The notes under the pieces: model-generated
The model's input: the letters and a program-made list of their open reading frames with translations, nothing else
Databases searched by the model: none
Told to the model about the DNA's origin: nothing
Assembly (NCBI RefSeq): GCF_023053635.1
Contig: NC_086180.1
Coordinates: 87,149,447 to 87,213,446, forward strand
Direction: 5' to 3'
DNA from: Elgaria multicarinata webbii
Taxonomy: Eukaryota; Chordata; Lepidosauria; Squamata; Anguidae
DNA: 64,000 nt
Translations under genes and position numbers: made by a program
Shown here: positions 1 through 9,280 of the stretch, one piece after another
Numbering within the stretch: position 1 is the first letter of the stretch
How the letters are laid out: each line of letters begins with the position of its first letter

Positions 1-568
1 AATCCACTTGCTCTTTAGAAGCTTTGTTTTAAATTCATTTTTGTGACTTTACATTTGCATACAACCCATTTTGGGGATGATCCCCTTCAGTTCAAGGGGA
101 CATAGGCCTTAGCTAGACCTAAGGTTTATCCCAAGATTGTCCCAGGGTCATCTCTGTTCATGTAAATGACACACAGGGGATCCGGGGAGCAGGCAGGGAC
201 GATCCCAGGATAAATCTTAAGTCTAGCTAAGGCCATATTGAGCTGGGGCACTATTATTTTATTTTAACACCCACTTCCATTGTTTTAAAAAACGTTTAAA
301 TGTCTTGTTTTTATTCTTAGGCTCTAATCCTAAACATGGCTACTGTGGGGTAAAATGCATTGATCGTGATGGGCTTACTTGGGCATGGGATTGCATGGTT
401 AGACCTTTCTTATTGTGGGGTTTTTGTTTTTGTTTTTTAGCAAATAGAAATCTTGGATTTGGTGTTTCCCCCTCTTTCTCTCTTGGAGACACGGGGACAC
501 ACACACACAAGCAAACTGAGAAATTATTGATTTCATTTGAATTCTTACTCATTTTTAATCCTATGCAG
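1..568. other. Intron of MROH-like gene
   Basis: Apart from the MITE at 105-234, this is T-rich intronic sequence with a short CA run near 497. No exon is evident. Confidence 0.6.
105..234. repeat. Palindromic MITE, family A (tips GGCCTTAGCTAGACC)
   Basis: About 130 bp bounded by inverted ends ggccttagctagacctaa and ttaagtctagctaaggcc that match over about 27 bp. The middle carries a smaller inverted pair around cacaggggatcc. The same design recurs at 61,741, truncated at 62,168, and nested at the centre of the 8,421-9,280 element. No coding capacity, so non-autonomous; the class (possibly hAT) is inferred. Confidence 0.75.
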
Positions 569-697
569 ATCGCACCAGTACACCGGATGCGCATCAATGA
601 ACTTCTGCCATCTTTTATCAAGTCGGCCAGCGAAATAAGTGGCAATTTGGCCATGAACCTGCTCCATCTTGCCATGGAGGACATTGATAAGAAAACA
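569..697 (+). CDS. MROH-like gene, exon (IAPVHRMRINELL...)
   Basis: 129 nt, phase 0 at both ends, preceded by a pyrimidine-rich tract ending tatgcag and followed by gtgagt. It encodes 43 residues from IAPVHRMRINELLPSF to MEDIDKKT, a pair of amphipathic helices as expected for one HEAT unit. It is the most 5' exon I can find; the plus-strand sequence before it in the window shows no other convincing exon. Confidence 0.72.
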
Positions 698-960
698 GTG
701 AGTATCGCAATGGCAAGGTTGGACATTTATATGTAGTCTGGCCTGTTTGGAGATTCTGTGAAAAACGCATGCCTCCTCATTCCAAAAATGCAGTCTCACC
801 AGTCCAAATTGTTTGGAGGAACATGCATACGATTTGGTGAGCCATGCACTGAGAGAAACCAGGGTTCTGCTTCCACATGTTCCTATGGCTATGGTGGCCC
901 CTGGATGAATTTAAAGAACTTTGCAAGGAGGTTCGCACAGAGTCCATGTTAATATTGAGA

Positions 961-1043
961 GTTAATGTCACACTGCTTAATTTGTGACATTAACTAGCTG
1001 AGCCCCCACACCCATTAATTTGATGGGTGTGGGGGCTCAGCTA
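961..1043. repeat. Two abutting perfect hairpins
   Basis: 961-971 pairs perfectly with 984-994 (11 bp, 12-nt loop). Immediately adjacent, 995-1015 pairs perfectly with 1023-1043 (21 bp, 7-nt loop, arms TAGCTGAGCCCCCACACCCAT and its complement). They lie in the intron between exons 569 and 1562. Confidence 0.9.
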
Positions 1044-1561
1044 CTCTGGTTCACTTGTCAATCTTCTTCATAATCCCAGATCTGTGTATAAGGTGTTGTG
1101 GGAGGGGGTCCTTGGCGGGAGATAAAAGCCATGCCAGTTACAGGCCAAAAAGCACTCTGTGCTTGCTTTCCCACCTCCTACCCCTTGTTTTCATAAGGCC
1201 CACTGATATTGGAATGCAGGTTCCCAGATTGAGCCCTGCTTTGATTTAAGCCCTATTCCAAACATTGCCACTTGATTAACCTGTTCTGAAACTCCTCCCC
1301 TTCTTCCTTAGATGAAGCCTATGCAACTTGTGACCCACTAAGCTTAATGTACCCCATTTGCCCTGTATAGTGGCCCATGATGAGCTTGAGAAATCTCCTG
1401 AACTTGCTGCCTGCCTAGGACTGCAAGCAGGGAGGCTGCCAAGGTCCTGATGCGGTACAATACATGGATGGTGGGGTTCCATTAGCTTGATAGATCCAAA
1501 GTTGTGAGGCCTGCCTTAGATGGTTTCCAAAAGGGTATGCCGATCTCTCTTTGTGCTGTAG

Positions 1562-1721
1562 GATCTTCAGAATCTGTACAACGATGCAGCTGGAGCCATC
1601 GTCGAAGCTCTCTGGAGCTACATCCCAGCAGAAGTCCTCACCAAGCTGCTGGAGACTTTCCAGGGCCAGCTGTTATCAGATCGCAGCTCCTGGAAAGTGC
1701 TCAGGACACTTGCCTCCAAAG
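1562..1721 (+). CDS. MROH-like gene, exon (DLQNLYNDAAGAIVEALW...)
   Basis: 160 nt, phase 0 in and phase 1 out, acceptor gctgtag and donor gtagaa. It encodes DLQNLYNDAAGAIVEALW, then helices SYIPAEVLTKLLETF and SSWKVLRTLASK. A helix followed by 'W..L' is common in MROH-type repeats (from memory). The dangling G is completed by the AA that opens the next exon, giving Glu. Confidence 0.72.
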
Positions 1722-1830
1722 GTAGAAGAGGGTCTCCCACCATGTCACTTTGATGTTTGCAGGAGCACAGATTTCGTATTACCATAACAGCAGCAGTGAA
1801 TCTCTTCATATGTGTGCAGCTCACTGAGGC

Positions 1831-2027
1831 CTAGGCCTAATTTACCCCAAGCAGGATATTGCACTATGGAAGTGGTATGAAAGCGGTATATAAAAGGCAG
1901 GAGCCACACCGAACAGGATATAGCACTGTGAAAGCAGTATGTGGTTTGTGTCAATGGGCCCCAACAGTTGTCAGTGCAGTTCAATACCACTATAAAGCAG
2001 GAGTGTGGCTCCTGGCTTTTATATACC
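1831..2027. repeat. Palindromic MITE, family B
   Basis: Carries the family marks gcaggatat, tggtatgaaagcggtatata, aaaggcaggagccacac and gggccccaacagttgtcagtg, and ends with the inverted gtgtggctcctggcttttatatacca. The same elements recur at 17,724-17,860 and 43,099-43,437. Non-coding and non-autonomous. Confidence 0.7.
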
Positions 2028-2735
2028 ATGTTTATTTATTTATTTATTACATTTTTATACCGCCCAATAGCCAAAGCTCTCTGGGCTGTTCACAAAAATT
2101 AAAACCATAATAAAACAACCAACAGGTTAAAAGCACAAATACAAAATACAGTATAAAAAGCACCACCAGGATAAAAACCTCGCAGCAAAATTGATATAAA
2201 ATTAAAATACAGAGTTAAAACAGTAAAATTTAAATTTAAGTTAAAATTAAGTGTTAAAATACTGAGAGAATAAAAAGGTCTTCAGCTGGCGACGAAAGGA
2301 GTACAGTGAAGGCGCCAGGCGGACCTCTCTGGGGAGCTCATTCCACAACTGGGGTGCCACAGCAGAGAAAGCCCTCCTCCTAGTAGCCACCTGCCTCACT
2401 TCCTTTGGCAGGGGCTCACGGACAAGGGCCCCTGTAGATGATCTTAAGGTCCGGGCTACATATGGGAGGAGGCGTTCCTTCAAATAACCTGCCCCCAAAC
2501 CGTTTAGGGCTTTAAATGTCAATACCAGCACTTTGAATTGGGCCCGGACCTGGACTGGCAACCAATGAAGTTGTAAAAGGAATGGCATAATGAGATCTCA
2601 CCGGCCAGTCCCTGTTATTTATTTATTTATTTATTTACCAGTGACCAGCCTGGCTGCCATATTTTGGACTAATTGAAGTTTCCGGACTAGGCACAGAGGT
2701 AGCCCCATGTAGAGCGCATTGCAGAAGTTGAGCAA
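2028..2735 (-). mobile_element. 5'-truncated CR1/L3-like LINE
   Basis: On the minus strand 2,588-2,247 is an open frame of 113 residues with the C-terminal LINE signature LHWLPVQVRAQFKVLVLTFK, AFSAVAPQLWNELPREVR and SLYSFRRQLKTFLF. It is followed by an AT-rich 3'UTR with accgccca and a TAAA-type tail near 2030. Sequence to 2,735 continues the reverse transcriptase frame upstream (tgccatattttggact region), interrupted by a (TTTA)n near 2615. A defective copy without endonuclease or RT core. Confidence 0.8.
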
Positions 2736-3664
2736 ATAGAAGGAAGAATCAGTGGGTAATGCGAAGAAGCCTTTGCCATCTTCAATTGGATCTTCCATGA
2801 CCCAACTTTTAAAAGGAACTAAGCTTCTAGTTCTTATTGTTAAGTATCTTAGTTGGATAAAATGAAATCAGTGTGGGAGAAAATGACAGAAAGCTGGCAA
2901 AGAGAAGCTAATTCATGCAAATTCCTGCCACGGGTATCTAGATTAGATAGATGTAATACGCTCAATGTGGGCCTGCCTTTAGAATGTATTTGGAACGAGC
3001 AGCTGGTTCAAAAGTAGCTGCTAGATTGTACTGGGGCTGGCCATGTGGAGCATACAAATGCTGATTTTACATGTTCTTTGGCTTCTACTTGGTTTGCAAG
3101 CCCATTCAGTTGCTCTAAACATGCTGGGGCCAAGATACTTCAAGGACTGTCTTCTCCCATAGGAACCTGCCTGCCCATTAATATCTCCCACAGCAGCCTG
3201 CTCTGTGTTTCCCTCACTGTCTGAGGGTCAAGGAGGATTTTTTTTTTTTTTTACTGCTGCTAACTGCCACATGGGGGTGTTTTCATCGGAGGGCCCAGTT
3301 GGGGAGAGAAGAATTAAACCTCCCCACACACTGCAGTTCCAATCCAGTTGGCAGGGAGTGTGTTTCCTCTGAAATAAATAAATAATAGAAGGGGGGAGCA
3401 GCACACTAGTGAGTTAATGTAACGTGTAGTTTAACCCTGAAGTATAGCGAGTACTAACATGGGACCCCATTTTTTCACAGCCTATCACATTGTTTTGGGT
3501 CAGTTAAAGCTCCCAGACATATTGTAAATGGGAGGTTTCATGCAGAGCTCATTTTAGTTATTTTACAAGTCAGGCATGTTATTTATTTGATTTGCCAGGT
3601 CTGATTTAGAAAGAAAACCTCACAGCCATCTTGTCCAATAGAACAATATTCCTAACCAATGCAT

Positions 3665-3736
3665 TTCTTCTTCTTCTTCTTCTTCTTCTTCTTCTTCTTC
3701 TTCTTCTTCTTCTTCTTCTTCTTCTTCTTCTTCTTC
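3665..3736 (+). repeat. (TTC)n microsatellite forming a splice pyrimidine tract
   Basis: About 24 uninterrupted TTC units directly before the cacag acceptor of the 3742 exon. On the other strand it reads as a meaningless poly-Glu/poly-Lys frame. Confidence 0.95.
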
Positions 3737-3741
3737 CACAG

Positions 3742-3797
3742 AACTTTTAGAGGAGGATTCCTCAAAAGCAGAGGAATGGAGGAGCAAACTGAAGAGG
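3742..3797 (+). CDS. MROH-like gene, short 56-nt exon behind a TTC microsatellite
   Basis: 56 nt from the acceptor ttcttccacag to the donor gtaagg. Two bases complete the split Glu codon, then 18 codons (LLEEDSSKAEEWRSKLKR) end in phase 0, exactly as the 5149 exon needs. The acidic then basic stretch looks like an interrepeat linker. It is too short for ordinary ORF calling; phase agreement on both sides is the main evidence. Confidence 0.7.
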
Positions 3798-5148
3798 GTA
3801 AGGAAGGATCTCCACCTCTTGCATCTGGGTTGCTTTCGGCTGGGTTTAACGTTGACATCAGAGAACAAAGCATAGAATTGGGAACTTCGTGGTTCTCTCG
3901 ACATGATGGTCGATTTAATAAATTATTCTGGAAGTTATGCCCAGGATGGGGCCCATTAATGGCAGGGAAGCCATATTGATGTTACACCCAGGGCAGATAA
4001 AATGTTTGCTTGTCTTATGAGGCAAAACACATGGCAGGTGAAACTTCTGCCTTGCAAAACTATCCATCTTCATCAGTGGCAGCTCTGCTTTGATGGACTC
4101 CTGCATCTCCCCAGCACTGTTATCTGAGGGGTTCCCCCCTTTGTGCCAGCATGGCATGGCCAAGGACTGCTGATCAGAATGTGGAGCTCTGAACTAGGCT
4201 TGCTGGGTAACAAGACCTGAGATGATAGAGAAGTGTCCCTGTGTAACTCATGCCCTCCTGGAGGCCTACTCTGACTAGAACCTGTGAAGTAGACTGTGGC
4301 ATAGCCAGAACCTGTCAGCCTAAGCATGGTGGTAGTCGGGAATGACTATTTCAGTGTCAGGGATACAATGGCCATCCTCAGAGCACCTTGACCTGAGATT
4401 GGAATCCAAAATAAAAGAGAGGAACAGAAGATGACAGGGCGCAATGGAAAGGAATGCTGGATCAAGCCTGTTCGGACAGTGGGAGGGTTAGACATCCATG
4501 AATGGTGAAAGGCTTGATTTCTTTTCCAACAGCTTGGCGCCAGATCCCTTCACTACCACCAGGAGAAGGAATTATCTGGAATCCTCCACCAAGTATTCAG
4601 GGAGGAGGGAAAGACCTCAAGGGATTCTGCCCTGCCAAAGGTCAGTGGAAGCTGTCTAAAGTTTATGGTGACCAAGCTCACCGTAAAGCAAGGTGGAATA
4701 GTCCAGTTTGGAGATGTCTTTCTAGATGCAGAGCCAGTATCTGCTTCTGTATTTTCTTTTTGATAATGAGGTTTGGTCCAGAGTGGCAGGGAGGTGTCTC
4801 TCTTTTTGTCTTTTTCTCTTCACAAATGAACAGGGGTACAGACTAGTGCTAATACAGCATGTTTAGACTATGACTAAGTTTAAGTGTGTGACATTGACAT
4901 GACACGGAAGTCTTGCTCATTCATTCCTGCCTCCCCGTCCCTCCCCTCCTTCTGTTATCTCCCCTATGTCAAAATAAAGATTGTATATTGACCAAAACCT
5001 GCACTTTGTAAACTACCATGAAGATGTAATGGTGGTACAATAATAGTAATATCCAACTTTCTTTAGGGCAAGATGAAATCATGAGATAATGGAGTCTATC
5101 TACATTTGCTGTCCCAATAAATGCAATCTTTGCCACTCCTTCTTGCAG
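3798..5148. other. Intron, nothing recognised
   Basis: Mixed-composition intron between the 56-nt and 117-nt exons. Open frames at 4,073-4,327 and 4,502-4,846 show no family resemblance, and I found no repeat signature. Confidence 0.5.
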
Positions 5149-5265
5149 CTCTTCCTGTACCAATATTATGGGGCCATTCTCCATGCCTCAGGAGATCATG
5201 CCCTCGTGGAGGAATCTCTGAACAACCTCCTGCAGTCATTGCTGACGAAACCATCAGATAAGGAG
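5149..5265 (+). CDS. MROH-like gene, exon (LFLYQYYGAILHASGDH...)
   Basis: 117 nt, phase 0 at both ends, acceptor cttcttgcag and donor gtgaga. It encodes 39 residues: LFLYQYYGAILHASGDH, a helix VEESLNNLLQSLL, and TKPSDKE. The 'YxYYG' helix and the helix leading into '(K/R)EG' fit MROH-family HEAT repeats as I recall them. Confidence 0.75.
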
Positions 5266-6571
5266 GTGAGAGGAATACAGCTGTCAGGCTTGGAACCGTG
5301 ATATTTATTTTTAGCTCTATTTAGCATAATCATGATTATTAAAGTGTTACATTGATACATGCATTGATACATAACGTTGATCCATGCATTGTATTAATAT
5401 TTTACAACGTGAAACCATCCTGCACTTTTAGCTTCTTGCCTTCCATCCTGGTATGATTTGAAAAGGCCCTCAAAGTGTTGCTACAGTGACCCTCTCGGAT
5501 TGTGACTGTAAATTCCCGCAGCAAGCGGGAATTTACATCCTTTGAGATCCCTCCCCCTTCGGCATCCAGGCACCTGATAAGAGGGAACTTACTTCACTGC
5601 CAATTAAATACTCCTCCTGCTTCCCCATGTGTGCACATTAGCAGTCCGCCCCTTAATCAGACCTGGGTATTTAATGCACTTCCCTACCTGCACTACAAAG
5701 GAATATGTCTCTGAGCAGATCATAGGCTGAACAGAGCTTGGAAAGGAAACCAACTTCCCTCATACTTTGGAGAAGAGAATTTCTTGTTAGAATATGGGGA
5801 AGCATAGCAGGGGAGATCCACAGGCTTCTAGAGTGTTCTGTTTTCTCAGCCTTTGTGGGATGCACGATGAAATTATGAATGTGCGATGTCTCGAAGATAT
5901 CGCGCATTGAGCAGGGATCTATGACCCCCATTCACAATGGAGCTATAAATGGAGCCCCGTGTCCCTTTTCATTCTGTATTTCTTGCCCTGGAGTTGGAGA
6001 GCAGAAAGGAAGCACACCCTGGCTTCCAAAATCCGCCAGGCGACTGAGGGACACTGGGAGGCTGCCTCTCCTGCTTCCCAGGAATAACACCATGCCAAGG
6101 GGGAGACCAACCTGACCCATCCTTCAGCCAGAGAAGGAGCGGTTGCAGGGAATTCTCTCCTCCCTCCTTGCCAGAAAGACCACTCAGCTCCTACTGCCTG
6201 TAGCTCTGCAACTACAGTATCAACAGAGAGAATGCTCTGGTCCCATCCATTGGCCAAATAGCCACCAAATAGTATTTGAGCAAGAACCCCAGGGAGAGAA
6301 CACCCGCTTGGCCCAATGTCCATTTAAATGCCACTGCTATAGCTCAGTGGTTTGTTCTGGCCTTGAAAAACAATCTCCCTCCTCTTTACATTTTCCCTCT
6401 ACTCCTTGTCTCTATTGTCTCTTTACTTTGCAACCTAATGGCAAGAACTGTCTCTCTTTTCAATTGTTGTGGACCACTTTGGGAGACAATAATTTGAAAA
6501 TACATCAGATAAATGTTTTTCAGACTCTCAAGGAAATAGGAATCAACTGAATAACCCCTGATTCTTCCTAG
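5266..6571. other. Intron with a weak LINE 3' tail
   Basis: Mostly unique-looking. The stretch 6,380-6,525 (tggcaagaactgt, then ttgtggaccactttgggagacaat, then ataaatg) resembles a decayed CR1/L3 3'UTR on the plus strand. Short frames here look like chance. Confidence 0.4.
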
Positions 6572-6679
6572 GGCATTCTTTCTGCCATCGGGCTTATTGC
6601 ATCTAGCCATATCGAGTCCGTTTTCAAAGTCCTGAAGAAGTACTCTTCAGAGGAGGTCCTTTCAGCAGAACCTCATCAG
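6572..6679 (+). CDS. MROH-like gene, exon (GILSAIGLIASSHIES...)
   Basis: 108 nt, phase 0 at both ends, acceptor attcttcctag and donor gtatca. It encodes GILSAIGLIASSHIES, then VFKVLKKYSSEEVLSAEPHQ. The glycine-rich helix with SH at its end is the best family marker in the gene. The exon is intact, with no stop in frame. Confidence 0.77.
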
Positions 6680-7605
6680 GTATCATGTCAGAAAGATAAT
6701 GCATTTGGGAAGAACTGTGAGCCAGCACACTAAGCATGTGCGAGAAGTTATGGTCTCTCCTCACTCACTGAACTGGGGCTCTGTACATCAGGGGTGGCCA
6801 GAAGATAGATCTCCAGATGTTTTTGACTTCAGTGTTTCATGGAGATCCATGTTCTGCTCACCCACCCCCAGCATAAATCAGGAGCTTCCAGGACAAACCT
6901 GACGACTAATCATGTATCATGATGGCCTGCCTGATGCTTGTTTATGTGGTCGTAGCCAGGCAGGCAAACCAGCCAGCCTTTGGAGGGCTTTTTAGCAGGA
7001 TGACTTGAAGGAGCTTCAAAGTGTGCAGGCACTGGGAAGTTCATTTGTGAATTGATGTAACATAGGGATATCCTGTTCGTGGTATTTGATCCCTGATGGC
7101 TTCTTCATACTTGCACATAATTGTCGATTAACATCACTATACAATTTGATTAGCTAGGGAAGTTCTAAGTAAAAAGTCACTTTTACCAGTTAAGGCTGAA
7201 ATCCTATACTAGGGATGTATGAGAACTTCCTTCACCTGTGAAAATGTGAGGAAAGCACCCTGAATGCAAACTTGTGCATTCTTGAGCTTGCCATCACATT
7301 TGGAAGGGTGTATCCGTTTTGAAAAATGCACACTCTAACATGAGCATTTTTCAAAAAAGGACACATTTTTACACCATGGTTAATGTGGTGGGGGGGCATT
7401 TGCATTCTTGCTTGAATAAGTGTACATTTTCCCTGTTCGGAGATGTGCTCACATTTACGTGAAAATAACTTCCCTGAGGCTTACTTCCGAGTAGTCATGC
7501 ATATCTGCACCGTAAGCTTTTCACATCTTCACATTACAAAATTCTGACAAGTTTCTTAATAGCACTAGAGGGACTTAAAAGATATTCTCTGTCTATTCCA
7601 CTTAG
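6680..7605. other. Intron with a hairpin and a palindromic repeat fragment
   Basis: 7,317-7,353 holds a perfect hairpin (ttttgaaaaatgc / gcatttttcaaaa, 13-bp stem). 7,478-7,522 (ttacttccgagtagtcatgcat) is half of a common reptile palindromic repeat that also occurs at 13,685-13,772. Nothing else is recognised. Confidence 0.5.
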
Positions 7606-7656
7606 GATAACATCCAGAACATACTTGTGGAGTCTATTGAAAAGATTGCTTCAACA
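7606..7656 (+). CDS. MROH-like gene, 51-nt exon
   Basis: 51 nt, phase 0 at both ends, acceptor tattccacttag and donor gtaagt. It encodes 17 residues (DNIQNILVESIEKIAST), a short amphipathic helix. It is supported by strong splice signals and by phase agreement with its neighbours. Confidence 0.65.
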
Positions 7657-8287
7657 GTAAGTGTCAATTTGAAGGGATGGTTGCCTGTTTGACTCAGCTT
7701 TTACGGTACCAAACGTATTTCGATAATCCTTATATTTTAAAGTTTGGGATACCATGAATTGCCATTAAATGTAACTAGACGGGATGGCTTCTTAAGAGGA
7801 AGCCAAGGACTGGGGAGTGATATGAACTGTACAATAAGCGGGCAGTGCTGTGAAGTCGTTTTTCAAAACAGGCTCTTGGATTTGCACACCAAAAATCATT
7901 CCGATTCATTTCTGTACTAATCTGCAGGATACAAATCCATGGCTTGTTTTGTGTGTGGATTATCCAAAGGTGCACATGTATGCATTTGCTCTCCCCATCA
8001 GATAAAGCGACAGTGCACGTATTTGCCCACATGACGTGCCTTTTGAAACATGCACAATTTGGGGACAGATGTTTTTTAATTGACGGAACTTTAGCCCAGC
8101 TGCCAAAGAAAGTGCAGATTTCCAGTTACAACTGCATTCTGGAATGCGTTTTGGTCTGAGGGGTGTGCCAACTGGATAGGTCTGCAGTAAAATGGAGACC
8201 CAATTAAATTCTCATCTAGCCCTAGTGGCCAGTGCAGTTGAACCCACATGAGAACTAATGCTTTTTCCTTCATAACTCTTTCTCCAG
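7657..8287. other. Last intron of the MROH-like gene
   Basis: Unique-looking sequence with no exon or repeat signature that I can support. Confidence 0.5.
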
Positions 8288-8353
8288 GAAAGATACGGAA
8301 GCCTTTTCCAAGTTCGGCCCTTTAAGAACATGAATGAAGAACACCAGTCTTGA
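8288..8353 (+). CDS. MROH-like gene, terminal coding exon and stop
   Basis: Acceptor ctttctccag, then 21 codons (ERYGSLFQVRPFKNMNEEHQ and S) and TGA at 8351-8353. Phase 0 matches the previous donor. The C-terminus is short and polar. No AATAAA or ATTAAA lies between the stop and the foldback element starting at 8421, so the transcript probably ends inside that element. An alternative is read-through of a donor to a further exon not seen here. Confidence 0.62.
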   Translation, partial: ERYGSLFQVRPFKNMNEEHQS

Positions 8354-8420
8354 AGAGGGATTGATGACCTGCAATTATTTAGGCTGTCAATTCAACTGGG
8401 GCTTCTCTCTCTCTCTCTCT

Positions 8421-9280
8421 CCTTTGCTAGACTTACCGTTAAATCTGCAACTGAGGAGGGGAAAGCCCACGATGCAACTATCCAGACATCACGTGTGGTG
8501 AGCTCAAGGAGAGAGCAGTCACGTCTGCCATTTTTTTTGTTTTCATGCGCACAGGTATTGGTTTTTTAAAAAAATTAAATTGATTTTCCTGCTCCCCCCA
8601 CCCTGCCCCCGATGGGCACAGCACTCCTGGGGAGCACTGCACCCCGTGCGCGGCTCCCAGCTACCTGCGAGTAACTGCGCGGGGCCGGGGTCAATCCACA
8701 GAAACGGGCCACACCTTCCGCGGTCCTGGGCTCAGCTTGGGACTGTGGAGAAATCGGGCCCACAGGCCTTTGCTAGACCAGGCTATATCCCTGGCGTATA
8801 ACCGGGATCACCCCTGTGTGTCCAGATGATGCACAGGGGATCTTAGGCTCCGGCAAGGATCAACCCTGCCTGGCCTCGGGATATAGCCCTACACTTTGGG
8901 ACTGCTTTTTCCACGGTGCCGGGCTGAGCCCGGGACCGCAGAAGGTGTGGCCCGTTTCCGTGGCTTGACCCCGGCTCCACGCTGTTACTCGTGCGAGGCT
9001 GGGAGCCGCGCACAGGGCGCAACACTCTCCAGGAGTGCTGCGCCTATCGGGGGCAGGGTGGGGGAGTGGGAAAATCAATTTAATTTCTAAAAATAAATTA
9101 CCTGTGTGCACGAGCGTTCATGCGCATCATCCCTTTAAGAAAACAAAAAAATGGCGGATGTGACGGCTCTCTTCTTGAGCTCGTCACGCGTGACGTCTGG
9201 ACTAGTGCAACAGCCCACGATAGTTGCATCGTGGTCAATCCCCTCCTCCGTCGCAGATTTAACGGTAGGTCTAGCAAAGG
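8421..9280. mobile_element. 860-bp foldback DNA transposon with nested MITE, inserted in a CT repeat
   Basis: Left end cctttgctagacttaccgtt and right end aacggtaggtctagcaaagg are inverted, and similarity of roughly 85% continues inward for about 370 bp on each side (ccacgatgcaacta, cacgtctgccatttttt, the GC-rich gatgggcacagcactcctgg block). The centre (about 8,770-8,890) carries a further family-A-like MITE (ttgctagacc, then cacccctgtgtg/cacaggggatc). Both flanks are CT-dinucleotide runs in the same orientation, as expected from insertion into a (CT)n tract with an 8-bp duplication; that would suit hAT, but the duplication cannot be proven in a repeat. No transposase. Confidence 0.8.

Larger units (their letters stand above)
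1722..3741. other. Intron of MROH-like gene, repeat-rich
   Basis: Holds a MITE (1831-2027), a minus-strand LINE tail (2028-2735), a T run near 3238-3252 and the TTC microsatellite next to the 3742 acceptor. The part from 2,740 to 3,660 shows nothing recognisable. Confidence 0.6.
569..8353 (+). other. 3' part of an MROH-like HEAT-repeat gene (seven coding exons)
   Basis: Seven plus-strand exons (569-697, 1562-1721, 3742-3797, 5149-5265, 6572-6679, 7606-7656, 8288-8353) join in phase through GT/AG introns into 228 residues and a TGA stop. The product is mostly amphipathic helices of HEAT type. The segment KEGILSAIGLIASSHIES, followed by a helix VFKVLKKYSS, resembles the maestro/MROH pattern (E-R-E-G-I-A, then G, then S-H-L) as I remember it, as does LYQYYGAIL before it. 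HEAT-repeat proteins of this family are scaffold-like; no enzymatic role is known to me. The 5' exons lie before position 1. The family call rests on remembered motifs and the member (MROH1, 2, 7 or other) cannot be fixed. Intact phases argue against a pseudogene. It is convergent with SLIT2. Confidence 0.7.

Noticed and set aside
3620-3979. Poly-Glu, poly-Lys and poly-Phe open frames
   Set aside because: All are readings of the TTC microsatellite on either strand. Only the short exon behind it fits a gene.
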